From NCBI GenBank assembly GCA_963712175.1, contig CAVQGZ010000004.1, positions 992,001-1,056,000 of the forward strand: 64,000 nucleotides of DNA, in the 5' to 3' direction. The DNA is from CAVQGZ01 sp963712175. Its GTDB lineage: Bacteria; Actinomycetota; Actinomycetes; Jiangellales; Jiangellaceae. Both the position numbers and the translations under genes were made by a program. How positions within the stretch are numbered: the stretch's first letter is position 1; each line of letters opens with the position of its first letter. This document shows, one piece after another, positions 45,430 to 53,994 of this stretch. Below the pieces are notes generated by a model. It was not told the DNA's origin, did not search any database, and saw only the letters and a list, made by a program, of their open reading frames with translations.

Positions 45430-45876
45430 GTGACTGCCCGACCCCGCGACCGCGACGCGTCGGGACGCGCGCAGCAGGCGCGCCCGCGCGATGCCTTGGG
45501 GCGTCCCCTGCCGTACGGCTCGGTGGGGGTTGAGCCGGTGTCGGACGAGCCCCTGCCGCCTCTCGACACCATCGCCGCCGCGACGCGGCTGCTCCAGCAG
45601 GGCCGACCCTTCTCGGCCCACGAGGTCTTCGAGGCACGGTGGAAGGCCTGCCCGGATGCCGAGCGCGACCTCTGGCAGGGCCTCGCCCAGCTGTGCGTCG
45701 CGATCACGCACGCGAGGCGGGGCAACCGCAGCGGGGCCCGTCGACTCGCCGACCGCGGTGCCGGGCGGCTCCGCGACTATGCGCGCTCCAACGGTCCGCA
45801 GTACGGGCTGGACCTGCAGGCGTGGGCCAGCAGCGCTCAGGCTGCGGTCGAGACGGCCACACCGACCGAGAGGTAG
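45430..45876 (+). CDS. DUF309 domain protein
   Basis: A 148-residue protein with the DUF309 pattern: LLQQGRPFSAHEVFEARWKACPDAERDLWQGLAQLCVAITHARRGN. The His-Glu of AHEVFE and the Trp of WQGLAQ are the conserved hallmarks. Function of the family is unknown. The first about 40 residues are polar and basic and may be a poorly ordered tail, or the start may lie further in. Its end overlaps the convergent methyltransferase gene by 40 bases. Confidence 0.8.
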   Translation: MTARPRDRDASGRAQQARPRDALGRPLPYGSVGVEPVSDEPLPPLDTIAAATRLLQQGRPFSAHEVFEARWKACPDAERDLWQGLAQLCVAITHARRGNRSGARRLADRGAGRLRDYARSNGPQYGLDLQAWASSAQAAVETATPTER

Positions 45877-46460
45877 TTCCACGGGGCGCGCATGCCGACG
45901 TAGCGCGACTCGAGGTCGCCTATCTCGAAACCGGCCGAGCGCACCAGCGTCGCGGGGTCTCGGGTGAGGTGGCACCCGTCGGCGAAGAGCTTCTGCGCCG
46001 GTTCCAGGGTTCGTTGGACGCGAGCCATCGAGGGCTCGGGAGCCAGCCCGTGCTCGAGGAAGTGGAAGACCCCACCGGGGCGGAGGACGCGCCGTAGCTC
46101 GGCGAGAGCCGCCTCGACGTCCGGGATCGTGCACAGCGTGAACGTCGACAGCGCGCCGTCGCAGGATCCGTCGGGCAGCGGCAGCCGTGCTCCGTCGAGG
46201 CCGACATGACGGACCTCGGCGTGGGAGTCGGCGATCCTGTCCTGAGCCAGCCGACGGGCCCGCAGCGCTGGCTCGACGGCGTAGACGAGGCTCACGTCGT
46301 CGGGGTAGTGGGGGACGTTGAGACCCGAGCCGAAACCGATCTCCACGACCCTGCCCGACAGCCCGTCGGTCGTGCGCTCGCGCCACCGCTCCCAGCCGGG
46401 ACCGCTCAGCAGCATGTCGACCAGGTGTGGCAGCACGTGCTGCCGGTACAGCCCCAGCAC
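45837..46460 (-). CDS. Class I SAM-dependent methyltransferase
   Basis: A 207-residue methyltransferase. Motif I is RVVEIGFGSGLNVPHYP, followed by VYAVEPALRARRLAQ (motif II acidic end), GALSTFTLCTIPDVEAALAELRRVLRPGG and FHFLEHGL. The substrate is unknown; the closest pattern is the group of small phospholipid- or arsenite-type methyltransferases. The GTG at 46460 starts four bases after the stop of the upstream acyl-ACP-reductase-like gene, so the pair is co-transcribed. Confidence 0.83.
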   Translation of the reverse strand: MLGLYRQHVLPHLVDMLLSGPGWERWRERTTDGLSGRVVEIGFGSGLNVPHYPDDVSLVYAVEPALRARRLAQDRIADSHAEVRHVGLDGARLPLPDGSCDGALSTFTLCTIPDVEAALAELRRVLRPGGVFHFLEHGLAPEPSMARVQRTLEPAQKLFADGCHLTRDPATLVRSAGFEIGDLESRYVGMRAPWNYLSVGVAVSTAA

Positions 46461-46462
46461 GT

Positions 46463-48517
46463 TCAGTCCGCCTGCTCGGTCCGCTTCTGCAGCGCCAGCT
46501 CGCGGATCGTGGCCAGGTCGTCGTCGGAGTAGACGCCGTTCACCCCGGAGATGGTGGCCAGCTTCATGCCGTGCTTGAGTCCGAGCCGGTAGATCTCCTT
46601 GACCTTCTCCCACTCGATGTTGCGTCCGACCGTGAACGTCTCGTAGCGACCCTCCAGGGCCAGTACCACCGTCTCGGCCAGACACGCGTAGGCGACGCCC
46701 GGAGGCAGCCCGATGCCGCGCATGTGGACGTCGCCGGGGAGCTCGATCTCGCCGGACTCGATCACCAGCACGTCCGGACGCTTCGCGACGTCCTCGGCTG
46801 ACAGGTCGAGCGGACGGGCGACGTCGGTGATCACGCACCCAGGCTTGACGGCCATGATGTCCAGCACTCGCTTGCCGGCCCCCGAGGTGGCCGTGACGAT
46901 CAGGTCCATGTCCGGCAGCGCGACGTCGGGGGTAGCGGCGACGTGCACCTCGGCCCGGGGGTTGTCCCGCTCGATGTCGTGCTTGAGCGCGAGGAGCTTC
47001 GCCGACTCCGGTGACACCAGCCAGAGCTCGTCGCTGGCCAGTGCGAGCAGTCGGGCGCAGACCGACCCGATGGCTCCGGTAGCGCCGACGACCATCGCCG
47101 CTCCGGTGATGCGGCCGTGCTCGTCGATCTCGGCGATCCCCAGGCGCTCCATGGCCTCGTGGGCAGCCCACAGTGCCCCGGAGGCCGAGTAGCTGTTGCC
47201 GGTGGTGATGGGTAGCGGAGCCCGTTTCGCCACCGTCACCCCGGCGTCGCCGACGACCTTGGTGAAGGCGCCGAGCCCCATCACCTGGGCGCCGAGCTTC
47301 GTGGCGGTCTCAGCGGCCTGCAGGAGTCGGGCGTACGTGAACTCGGGGCTGTGCGCCATCAGCTCCTTCGGCGTGCCACCAACGGTGATGAGCCACCCCT
47401 CGGCCTCCGCCCCGGTCGGCGACGTGATGCCCGTGACATGGCTGTAGGTGAAGGGCGGGATGTAGGCCATGGCCTTCTCGACGGCATCCATCACCGGTGC
47501 CGGTGCCACCTTGGCGATGGTGCTCAGCGGCTCCACGGTACGGAAGTACTCCTGCGACAACGGGTGGATGACGAAGGCGAACCGGCTCTTGCGCTTCGGC
47601 CCGTTCGGGTAGAGAAGACGCGGCTTGAACCCGGCTGAGACGATCATGTCCAGAAGGTCGTCGTTGGTCAGCCCGCCGTGGCTGGCCGCCGTGGCCATCA
47701 TCATCGCCTGCAGCGTGGCGGCGTTGACGGTCACAGCGAAGGGCTGTGGCGTGGCGTCCAGCACCATGTCGACACCTCGGCCGGCGAGCTCGGCCAGCCG
47801 TTCGTCGGAGATGGCCGAGGTCACCAGCGTCTTGCCGGCGAGGTCCTCCAGCCCGAAGCCGACCAGCTCGTCATACGTCGCCACGACGACGTCGGCGCCT
47901 CGCGCCGCCTTGCGTGCCCGCGCGTGGCTGGTGCGTTGCCCCGGTGCCTTGATCTGAGCCTGTACCCGTGCAGGCAGCCGACGCATGGAGCGCAGGCCCA
48001 CATCAGCAGCCAGACCGAGAGCCGGGTTGTTGTCGAGCTTGTTGGGCAGGTCGAGGCGAAGCAGGGGATCGGCGAACTCGATGTTGTCGGTGTACTCACG
48101 AAGAATCCGAGTCGTGCGGTCGTGGTTCAGCCCGCCGAGGACGACCGTGCGGGCGTTGTGGAAGAAGCCAGGCATCTCCGTCTGCACGTGTCGGATGGCC
48201 CACTCCTGCAGGACGTCGCGAAGAGCGTGACCATCAGAGACCGCCACGGCATCCGTTGCGCGCTTCACCCTGTCGATGGCCTCGAGCTCGCCGTCGTAGA
48301 GCCCGGCTGCCCGGGCTTCACGGATGCCGGTCACGGCGATCGCATCGGCGTCCTGGGCCCACTTCTTCACCAGGTCCTCGGCGGCGGTGACGTCACCGCC
48401 GGTACCGATCCGCACGAGCCTGAAGTCCCGTCCGAGAAACGTGACGTGCTCGTCGAAGTCCCGCTCAGCACCGGTGAGGCTGACGTTGACGACGAGGGTT
48501 GGTGCGCTGCTGACCAT
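46463..48517 (-). CDS. Acyl-ACP reductase-like protein with extra N-terminal half
   Basis: A 684-residue protein. The C-terminal about 350 residues follow cyanobacterial acyl-ACP reductase (AAR, about 340 residues): MGLGAFTKVV, PLPITTGNSYSASGALW, the cofactor motif GATGAIG at 478-484, IVTATSGAGKRVLDI, then GVAYACLAETVVLALEG with Cys612 at the position of the acyl-thioester Cys and NIEWEKVKEIYRLGLKHG. The first about 330 residues do not occur in AAR and include VVVATYDELVGFGLEDL, a Rossmann-like stretch. AAR reduces acyl-ACP to aldehyde; whether this one uses ACP, CoA or another thioester is unknown. Confidence 0.72.
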   Translation of the reverse strand: MVSSAPTLVVNVSLTGAERDFDEHVTFLGRDFRLVRIGTGGDVTAAEDLVKKWAQDADAIAVTGIREARAAGLYDGELEAIDRVKRATDAVAVSDGHALRDVLQEWAIRHVQTEMPGFFHNARTVVLGGLNHDRTTRILREYTDNIEFADPLLRLDLPNKLDNNPALGLAADVGLRSMRRLPARVQAQIKAPGQRTSHARARKAARGADVVVATYDELVGFGLEDLAGKTLVTSAISDERLAELAGRGVDMVLDATPQPFAVTVNAATLQAMMMATAASHGGLTNDDLLDMIVSAGFKPRLLYPNGPKRKSRFAFVIHPLSQEYFRTVEPLSTIAKVAPAPVMDAVEKAMAYIPPFTYSHVTGITSPTGAEAEGWLITVGGTPKELMAHSPEFTYARLLQAAETATKLGAQVMGLGAFTKVVGDAGVTVAKRAPLPITTGNSYSASGALWAAHEAMERLGIAEIDEHGRITGAAMVVGATGAIGSVCARLLALASDELWLVSPESAKLLALKHDIERDNPRAEVHVAATPDVALPDMDLIVTATSGAGKRVLDIMAVKPGCVITDVARPLDLSAEDVAKRPDVLVIESGEIELPGDVHMRGIGLPPGVAYACLAETVVLALEGRYETFTVGRNIEWEKVKEIYRLGLKHGMKLATISGVNGVYSDDDLATIRELALQKRTEQAD

Positions 48518-48604
48518 CCGAACTCCCTGCTTGTGCCCACCTAGGATCGGCTACCGCGAGACTATCCAGGCGCACCGACCAAGGTTGCGTCCAAGGGTCC
48601 CGAT

Positions 48605-49543
48605 TCAGTCGGGAAAGGTCATCGAAACCTCGGTCTGCTCGACCGACACGTCCCACAGCCGGCGGGCCATGGCGGCGTCCTTCGCAGCGTCGGATCGGTC
48701 CACTCTCGTGGGCCCACCGCGCATCTCCCGAAAGCCGTCCGGTCCGAAGTACTCGTTGCCCACGACGTCGGGCATCGTCGCCGCATAGATCTGCGGGAGG
48801 GCGCCGTCGGCCGCCGACTGCCCCGTGAGGGTGTTCATCGCCCGGATGACGCTGCGGCCCACGACGTTCTGCGCGAGCGCCGGGCCGGCGTACTGGAGGT
48901 TCGTGGCGGCGTAGCCGGGGTGGGCGGCCACGACCACCAGGGACGAGCCGGCGCTCTCGGCTCGAGCCTGCAGCTCGGAGGTGAAGAGCAGGTTGGCGAG
49001 CTTCGACGCCCCATAGGCGGGCCACGCCGAGTACGACCGGTTCGAGTAGTGCAGGTCGTCGGGGTCGATCGAGCCCATCCGATGCGCGCCGCTCGACACG
49101 TTGACCACCCGCGGGTCCGGCGCAGCCAGCAGCAGCGGCAGCAGGCCCGCGGTCAGGGCGAAGTGGCCGAGGTGGTTCGTGCCGATCTGGGTCTCGAAGC
49201 CGTCCTCGGTCAGGGCGAACGGAGGGGCCATCACGCCGGCGTTGTTGACCAGGATGTCGAGGGCGTCCACCCGCGAGGCCACGTCGTCGACCGCCGAGCG
49301 CACCGACGACAGCGAGGCGAGGTCGAGCATCACCGGCTCCGCCGACCCGCCGTGCGCCGCCGCCCCAGATGCTCGCTCGACTGCGGCTTCGGTCCGGGTG
49401 GCATCGCGCCCCGCGAGCAGGACGCGTGCACCGCGACCGGCGAGGGCGAGCGACGTCTCCAGTCCGAGTCCGGACGTGGCACCGGTGACGAGCGCGGTAC
49501 GTCCGTCGAGAAGCGGGGCATCAGCAAGGCTCCAGGCAGGCAT
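48605..49543 (-). CDS. SDR family oxidoreductase (retinol-dehydrogenase-like)
   Basis: A 312-residue SDR. The cofactor motif is ALVTGATSGLGLETSLALAGRG, NNAGVMAPP follows, and the catalytic set is Ser in VVNVSSGAH with Tyr-x3-Lys in WPAYGASKLAN. The family usually reduces ketones or aldehydes with NADPH (LAGRD suggests NADPH). The ATG at 49543 (MPAWSLADAPLL) is preferred over one at 49564. It is divergent from the MoxR operon and shares its 106-base upstream region, including the SOS-box palindrome. Confidence 0.86.
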   Translation of the reverse strand: MPAWSLADAPLLDGRTALVTGATSGLGLETSLALAGRGARVLLAGRDATRTEAAVERASGAAAHGGSAEPVMLDLASLSSVRSAVDDVASRVDALDILVNNAGVMAPPFALTEDGFETQIGTNHLGHFALTAGLLPLLLAAPDPRVVNVSSGAHRMGSIDPDDLHYSNRSYSAWPAYGASKLANLLFTSELQARAESAGSSLVVVAAHPGYAATNLQYAGPALAQNVVGRSVIRAMNTLTGQSAADGALPQIYAATMPDVVGNEYFGPDGFREMRGGPTRVDRSDAAKDAAMARRLWDVSVEQTEVSMTFPD

Positions 49544-49614
49544 GCAGCACAGTCTCGACGACACGCCGAGGACTCGCGCGGTGAGCCTTGTCCACCCACC
49601 GCATCGGTGGCACT

Positions 49615-49632
49615 ATCGAACGTCTGTTCGAT
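49615..49632. promoter_or_regulatory. LexA-type SOS box palindrome
   Basis: The sequence ATCGAAC-GTCT-GTTCGAT is a perfect 7-base inverted repeat with a 4-base spacer. It matches the actinobacterial LexA consensus TCGAAC-N4-GTTCGA at every defined position. It ends 17 bases before the TTG start of the operon at 49650 and 5 bases before the ribosome site. It is also about 70 bases upstream of the divergent SDR start, so either gene could be controlled. Confidence 0.75.
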
Positions 49633-49649
49633 CGCTTGAGGAGGGTGCG

Positions 49650-50837
49650 TTGCCACGACTGCCCGGGCTGCCACCGCTGCCGCCGGATCCGTCGGGATCC
49701 GTGCTCCGCGTCGACGTCGCCTGCTCCACCTCCCCAGACATGTCCTCGGTGTCCACGCACCCGGTCACCCTGTCCGGCACGTGGGAGGTCGGCACTCCGC
49801 ACGACCTCGAGGCCGAGCGGGTCGCCGCCGCTTTCGGTGGCTTCATCTCGTGCCTCGTCCTGGTCGACCACGTCTGCCCGGCGGTGCGTGAGGCTGTTCA
49901 GCTGCACGCGCGGCGCACTGTCCCACGCATCAAGCGGGCTGTGCGCGGGACGTGGCGACCAGTGCCGTCGCTGGCGGGCCCCTGCTGCCGACCCGAGCCG
50001 ACCGCCGCTGCGGCGGCCGAGCACCTGCGCAGCCGCGAGCACACGACGTGCAGTGCGCGCGGACACGCGCTGCTGTCCTCCACCCTCCTGGACGCGGTGA
50101 TGCCCGCCCACCGGCGGGCGGGCTCCTTCGCCGTGGACTCCGACGGCGCTGCGGTACTGCGACGGTGCGTGCTGGGGGACACGGGTCCGCGGGCCGTGTG
50201 GGACGCCGGCCTGCACCCGCTCGTCGTGGCCGCTATCCACGACGAGGTCGTCGGACCCGGCGGGCCGGCGCTGCCCGAGGCGCTCTACCTGGGGGTCGTG
50301 TCCCGACGGCCCGACCTGGCCTGGATGGCCGACACTGTCGCAGCGGCCTCGCGTGCGGTGGGTGCGCCCATCACCCGCTACGACTCGCCCGAGCTGGCGG
50401 AATGGCTCGCCTGGAGCCAGACCCCGCTGGACACCAGGCAGCGTCGAGCGCGGGCAGGCTGGCTCGCCACCGGGGTGCCCCGCGAGTGGATCGAGGAGCT
50501 GAGCAGCGCCGGCTACTCCCCCTCCGATGCCCAGACGCTGGCTGCTGCGACCGGTCGGAGCACGACGGGCGTCAGCGCGATGCTGCTCTCGTGGGTCCGG
50601 GCCGGGTGCCGCCCCAGCGTCCCGGACCTGGTGGACCTGTTCGCCTCGGGTGTACCGGCGTGGTACGAGCCGTCCCGCGCGAGCATCACGCGACTGCGCG
50701 ACCACCTCGGGGGGCTTGCCGACCACTACACACGGACCGAGCTCGGGCTGATGCTGGCGCTTCAGGGCACTGTCCTCGGCGCCGCGTCGACGATCCGGGC
50801 GCAGGCAGGACCACTGCGACGAAAGGACTGTGCGTGA
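49650..50837 (+). CDS. Unknown protein, first gene of a MoxR/VWA operon
   Basis: A 395-residue protein of unknown function. The TTG start is chosen because a GAGGAGGG ribosome site lies 4 bases upstream (49638-49645) and no other start in frame has one. Visible points: a Pro-rich start, scattered Cys (PCCRPEP at 111, HTTCSARG at 131), and helical stretches in the C-terminal half with repeated Trp-Leu-x-x-Gly-Val/Cys-Pro shapes (GWLATGVPREW 270-280, SWVRAGCRPS 314-323, LFASGVPAWYE 330-340). No DNA-binding or enzyme motif is clear. The stop overlaps the MoxR GTG. It lies under a LexA-type box. Confidence 0.75.
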   Translation: MPRLPGLPPLPPDPSGSVLRVDVACSTSPDMSSVSTHPVTLSGTWEVGTPHDLEAERVAAAFGGFISCLVLVDHVCPAVREAVQLHARRTVPRIKRAVRGTWRPVPSLAGPCCRPEPTAAAAAEHLRSREHTTCSARGHALLSSTLLDAVMPAHRRAGSFAVDSDGAAVLRRCVLGDTGPRAVWDAGLHPLVVAAIHDEVVGPGGPALPEALYLGVVSRRPDLAWMADTVAAASRAVGAPITRYDSPELAEWLAWSQTPLDTRQRRARAGWLATGVPREWIEELSSAGYSPSDAQTLAAATGRSTTGVSAMLLSWVRAGCRPSVPDLVDLFASGVPAWYEPSRASITRLRDHLGGLADHYTRTELGLMLALQGTVLGAASTIRAQAGPLRRKDCA

Positions 50838-51961
50838 GAGGACGCGACCGGTACGAGGCACTGCTCGACGCCCTGGGGGTGTGCATCGCAGAACGCGTGC
50901 CCTTTCTCGTCTGGGGGGCGCCGGGTGAGGGCAAGACAGCGGTCGTCGAGTCGGCCACCGACTGCGGGTGGCACGTCGAGACGCTGATCGTGTCCCACCA
51001 CGAACCCAGCGACTTCGCTGGTCTACCGGTTGTCGGCCCCGGCGGGTCGGTCACCCTGGCACCGCCGGCCTGGGCCCACCGGCTTGCCGCCCACGACGGG
51101 CCATCGATCGCGTTCTTCGACGAGTGGACGACAGCGGCCCCTGCCGTTCAGGCGGCGGCGCTTCGCCCCCTGACCCACTACGAGGTCGGGTCGCTGCGGC
51201 TGCCACCGACCGTCTCGTTCGGCGCAGCGGCCAACCCCACCGACGTGGCGACGGCGGGCTGGGAGCTCGCGGCGCCCACGGCCAACCGCTTCTGTCACCT
51301 CGACTGGTCGATGCCGCTCGAGGTGTACGCCGAGTCACTGGTCGCCGGGTCCTGGCCGACGATCGCGATGCTGGAGCGCCCCGCCCACCGTGACGCCGAG
51401 GTCGCGCGGGCTCGGGCCCTCGTGGCCGGCTACGTCAGGGTGCGCCAACAGCTCTCGGCTGTTCCCCGGGACGCCGCCGGCCGGGGCCGGGCTTTCCCGA
51501 CCCCACGCACGTGGGACTACACCGCGCGGCTGCTCGGGATGGCCCGGGCGTGCGGCGCCGGAGACGAGACGGTGCGGCTGCTGGTCTCCGGCTGTGTCGG
51601 AGCGCCGGCTGCGCACGAGTTTCTCGTCTGGGTGGACTCCCAGGAGCTCCCTGACCCGGAGGACCTGCTGGCCGACCCCTCTGCGTTGCCCTTCGTCGGC
51701 ATGCGAGCCGACCGGGTGTTCGTCACGCTGCAGGCCGTTCTGTCAGCGGTCGTGGCTGACCCGGCGCCGGGACGCTGGACGGCCGGAGTCGACGTCTGCG
51801 CGGCAGCGGCGTCGGAGGTCGGGGTCGATGCCGCCGTGCCTGTCGTGCGGGCGTTGATGCGCCCCGGCGTCCGTCCGTCGGGGGCCGCGCTACCCGCCGG
51901 CATCATGACGTTCCGAGCGCCGTTGGCACTGGCCGGGCTCTTGACCGAACCCGCAGCATGA
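50834..51961 (+). CDS. MoxR-type AAA+ ATPase
   Basis: A 375-residue AAA+ protein. Walker A is GAPGEGKT (28-35), Walker B FFDEW with Asp96-Glu97, and the MoxR-like stretch HHEPSDFAGLPVVG (55-68) and sensor-1 SFGAAANPTDVATAGWELA are present. MoxR ATPases remodel or activate partner proteins, often with a VWA protein encoded next door. Here it is flanked by an unknown protein and a DUF2201/VWA protein, all joined by four-base overlaps (50834-50837 and 51958-51961). Confidence 0.88.
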   Translation: MRGRDRYEALLDALGVCIAERVPFLVWGAPGEGKTAVVESATDCGWHVETLIVSHHEPSDFAGLPVVGPGGSVTLAPPAWAHRLAAHDGPSIAFFDEWTTAAPAVQAAALRPLTHYEVGSLRLPPTVSFGAAANPTDVATAGWELAAPTANRFCHLDWSMPLEVYAESLVAGSWPTIAMLERPAHRDAEVARARALVAGYVRVRQQLSAVPRDAAGRGRAFPTPRTWDYTARLLGMARACGAGDETVRLLVSGCVGAPAAHEFLVWVDSQELPDPEDLLADPSALPFVGMRADRVFVTLQAVLSAVVADPAPGRWTAGVDVCAAAASEVGVDAAVPVVRALMRPGVRPSGAALPAGIMTFRAPLALAGLLTEPAA

Positions 51962-53217
51962 GCCCGCCACAGCCGCGAGTCGTCGACCTGGACGTCGACC
52001 GGCTGGCAGCCGCGAAGCTGTGGTTGACCAGCGCGCGTGGCGACCTGCCCTACCTGTCGAACGCCCTGTACTCGCTGCAGGCCGTGTCGAGCCAGCAGGT
52101 GGGCACGATCACCGCCGACGCAGACTGGCGCATCTACATCAACCCTCATTGGCTGTCGGTCTCGACGGTCCCCGATGTCGCCACCGGGCTCGCCCACGTC
52201 ACCTGGCACCTGCTGGCCGACCACGCTGCGCGAGCCGGGTCGATGATGGTGACCGCGCGAACGTCGCAGGCATGGCGCGACGCCACGGATGTCACGGTCG
52301 CCGAGACGCTGACGGCCGGCGGTCTCGACGATCACGGGCTCCCCACCACCCAGCAGCTCGGCGTCTCGCCGGGCCGGTCGGCCGAGGAGCACTACGCGAG
52401 GCTGTCCCGGCTCCCCTCAACGGCCGAGGACGCCGGTCGCGCCGACGAGCCCGAGGACGCTGGGGTCGACGACTCGTGCGGCAGCTGTAACGACGGGCTG
52501 ACCCGAGACCATGAGGTGCCTCTCTCGGCCGACGTCGCGTCCGTCGGTACCGTGCAAGCGGACGAGATCCGGCGCCGCGTAGCGATCGAGTTCCGCGAGC
52601 ACGTCACGTCGCGCGGCACCTCGCCGGGCGAGGCGTTGCGCTGGGCGTCGGCGATCCTGGAACCGGTCGTCCCCTGGCAGCAGGTGCTCACCGCGGCGGT
52701 CCGACGAGCCGCCGGGTGGGCCAACGGACACACCGACTACACCTACACCCGGCCGTCACGACGACAGTTCGCCGTCCGCAACGTGGTGCTGCCCGCAACC
52801 CGTCGGCCGCTTCCCACCGTGGCGATCGTGGTGGACACGTCAGGCAGCGTCGACGACGGCATGCTGGGCCAGGCCCTGGGCGAGGTCGACGGAGCTGTCG
52901 CGGGACTGGGGGTGCCGGGCGAGCAGGTGACCGTGTTGGCCTGCGATGCCGCGGTCAGCACGGTGCAGAAGGTGCGCCGTGCGGCCGACGCCCGCCTCGG
53001 TGGTGGCGGAGGGACCGACATGCGCCAGGGAGTCGCTGCCGCCGCGCTCCTGCGGCCGCGACCCGACGTCCTCGTCGTGCTCACCGACGGGTACACGCCC
53101 TGGCCGCAGAATCCGCCCGCGGGCATGGCCCTGGTCGCCGCCCTGCTGCACCGGGAGGGCACGAGCCCGCCGCCGGCACCGGAGTGGGCGCTGGCGGTGG
53201 ACTGCGCCATGTCGTGA
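51958..53217 (+). CDS. DUF2201 metallopeptidase-like/VWA domain protein
   Basis: A 419-residue protein with two regions. The N-terminal part is of the DUF2201 type, normally a zinc HExxH fold, but here the motif is His80-Val-Thr-Trp-His84: both His remain while the catalytic Glu is Val. The WRDATDVTVAETL stretch after it is also family-like. A Cys motif CGSCNDG is at 174-180. The C-terminal VWA domain starts VAIVVDTSGSVDD with the metal-binding DTSGS at 293-297 and continues to VVLTDGYTPWP. It is the usual MoxR partner. Peptidase activity is unlikely as sequenced. Confidence 0.85.
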   Translation: MSPPQPRVVDLDVDRLAAAKLWLTSARGDLPYLSNALYSLQAVSSQQVGTITADADWRIYINPHWLSVSTVPDVATGLAHVTWHLLADHAARAGSMMVTARTSQAWRDATDVTVAETLTAGGLDDHGLPTTQQLGVSPGRSAEEHYARLSRLPSTAEDAGRADEPEDAGVDDSCGSCNDGLTRDHEVPLSADVASVGTVQADEIRRRVAIEFREHVTSRGTSPGEALRWASAILEPVVPWQQVLTAAVRRAAGWANGHTDYTYTRPSRRQFAVRNVVLPATRRPLPTVAIVVDTSGSVDDGMLGQALGEVDGAVAGLGVPGEQVTVLACDAAVSTVQKVRRAADARLGGGGGTDMRQGVAAAALLRPRPDVLVVLTDGYTPWPQNPPAGMALVAALLHREGTSPPPAPEWALAVDCAMS

Positions 53218-53250
53218 CCAGGCGACGAGGATCCGTGGCAGGCTCGACGC

Positions 53251-53994
53251 GTGTCCGCCATGGCGATGGAGCGGTCACCGGTCGCCGTCCCCATCGTGGC
53301 GGGCACCGCGATCCGGGGCATCAGTGCATCGGTGATGATGAACGCGGTGCTGCGCCGGCACCCGAACGCCTTTCTGATCACCCTGGAACGGTGGGGTATC
53401 AGCATTCGTCTGGACGAGTCGCAGCAGCACCTGGCGCGGGCCATCCGCGACGGCCTGCTGCAGCAGAACCGCGACCTCGACAACCCACTCGTCCTGGTGG
53501 GCCACTCCCAGGGTGGGCTGGCTGTGCTGCGCTACGCCATCGACCACCCCGACCAGGTTCGGCACGTCATCGCCGTTGGCAGCCCCTGGAACGGCGCACG
53601 CCTGGCCGGGACGGCAAACGCCGTCGTCCACCGGCTCGTGCGACGCCACGTCCCGGCCTTGGTGGACATGACGCCGTCGTCCAGCTTTCTGCAGTCCCTG
53701 CACCACGACCTACCGGCGATCGCCGAGAGGGTGACGAACGTCTACTCCACCCGCGAGATCCTCATCGAGCCCTACGTCTCTGCGCACATCCCCGTCCCCG
53801 GGGTCACCAACGTGCTCATCGCCACGGAGCAGGAGTACGAGAAGCACCTGCGCGTCTTCGGCCACTCGCACCCGGTGGACGGGTTGATCGACGCACGGGT
53901 GACCCATCTGGGCGAGATGAGCAGTCCCGACGTGCGCCGGGTCATCTGGCGCACGGTCGGCGACGTCACTCGTGCGCTGCCGCCGAGCCGATGA
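53251..53994 (+). CDS. Alpha/beta hydrolase
   Basis: A 247-residue hydrolase. The nucleophile elbow is LVLVGHSQGGLAVLRYA, followed by HVIAVGSPWNGARLAG; a late GHSHPVDGL could supply the His. The pattern resembles lipases and PGAP1-like hydrolases. It begins with GTG 33 bases after the VWA gene on the same strand, so it may be part of that operon. The substrate is unknown. Its end overlaps the convergent DUF1801 gene by 29 bases. Confidence 0.78.
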   Translation: MSAMAMERSPVAVPIVAGTAIRGISASVMMNAVLRRHPNAFLITLERWGISIRLDESQQHLARAIRDGLLQQNRDLDNPLVLVGHSQGGLAVLRYAIDHPDQVRHVIAVGSPWNGARLAGTANAVVHRLVRRHVPALVDMTPSSSFLQSLHHDLPAIAERVTNVYSTREILIEPYVSAHIPVPGVTNVLIATEQEYEKHLRVFGHSHPVDGLIDARVTHLGEMSSPDVRRVIWRTVGDVTRALPPSR

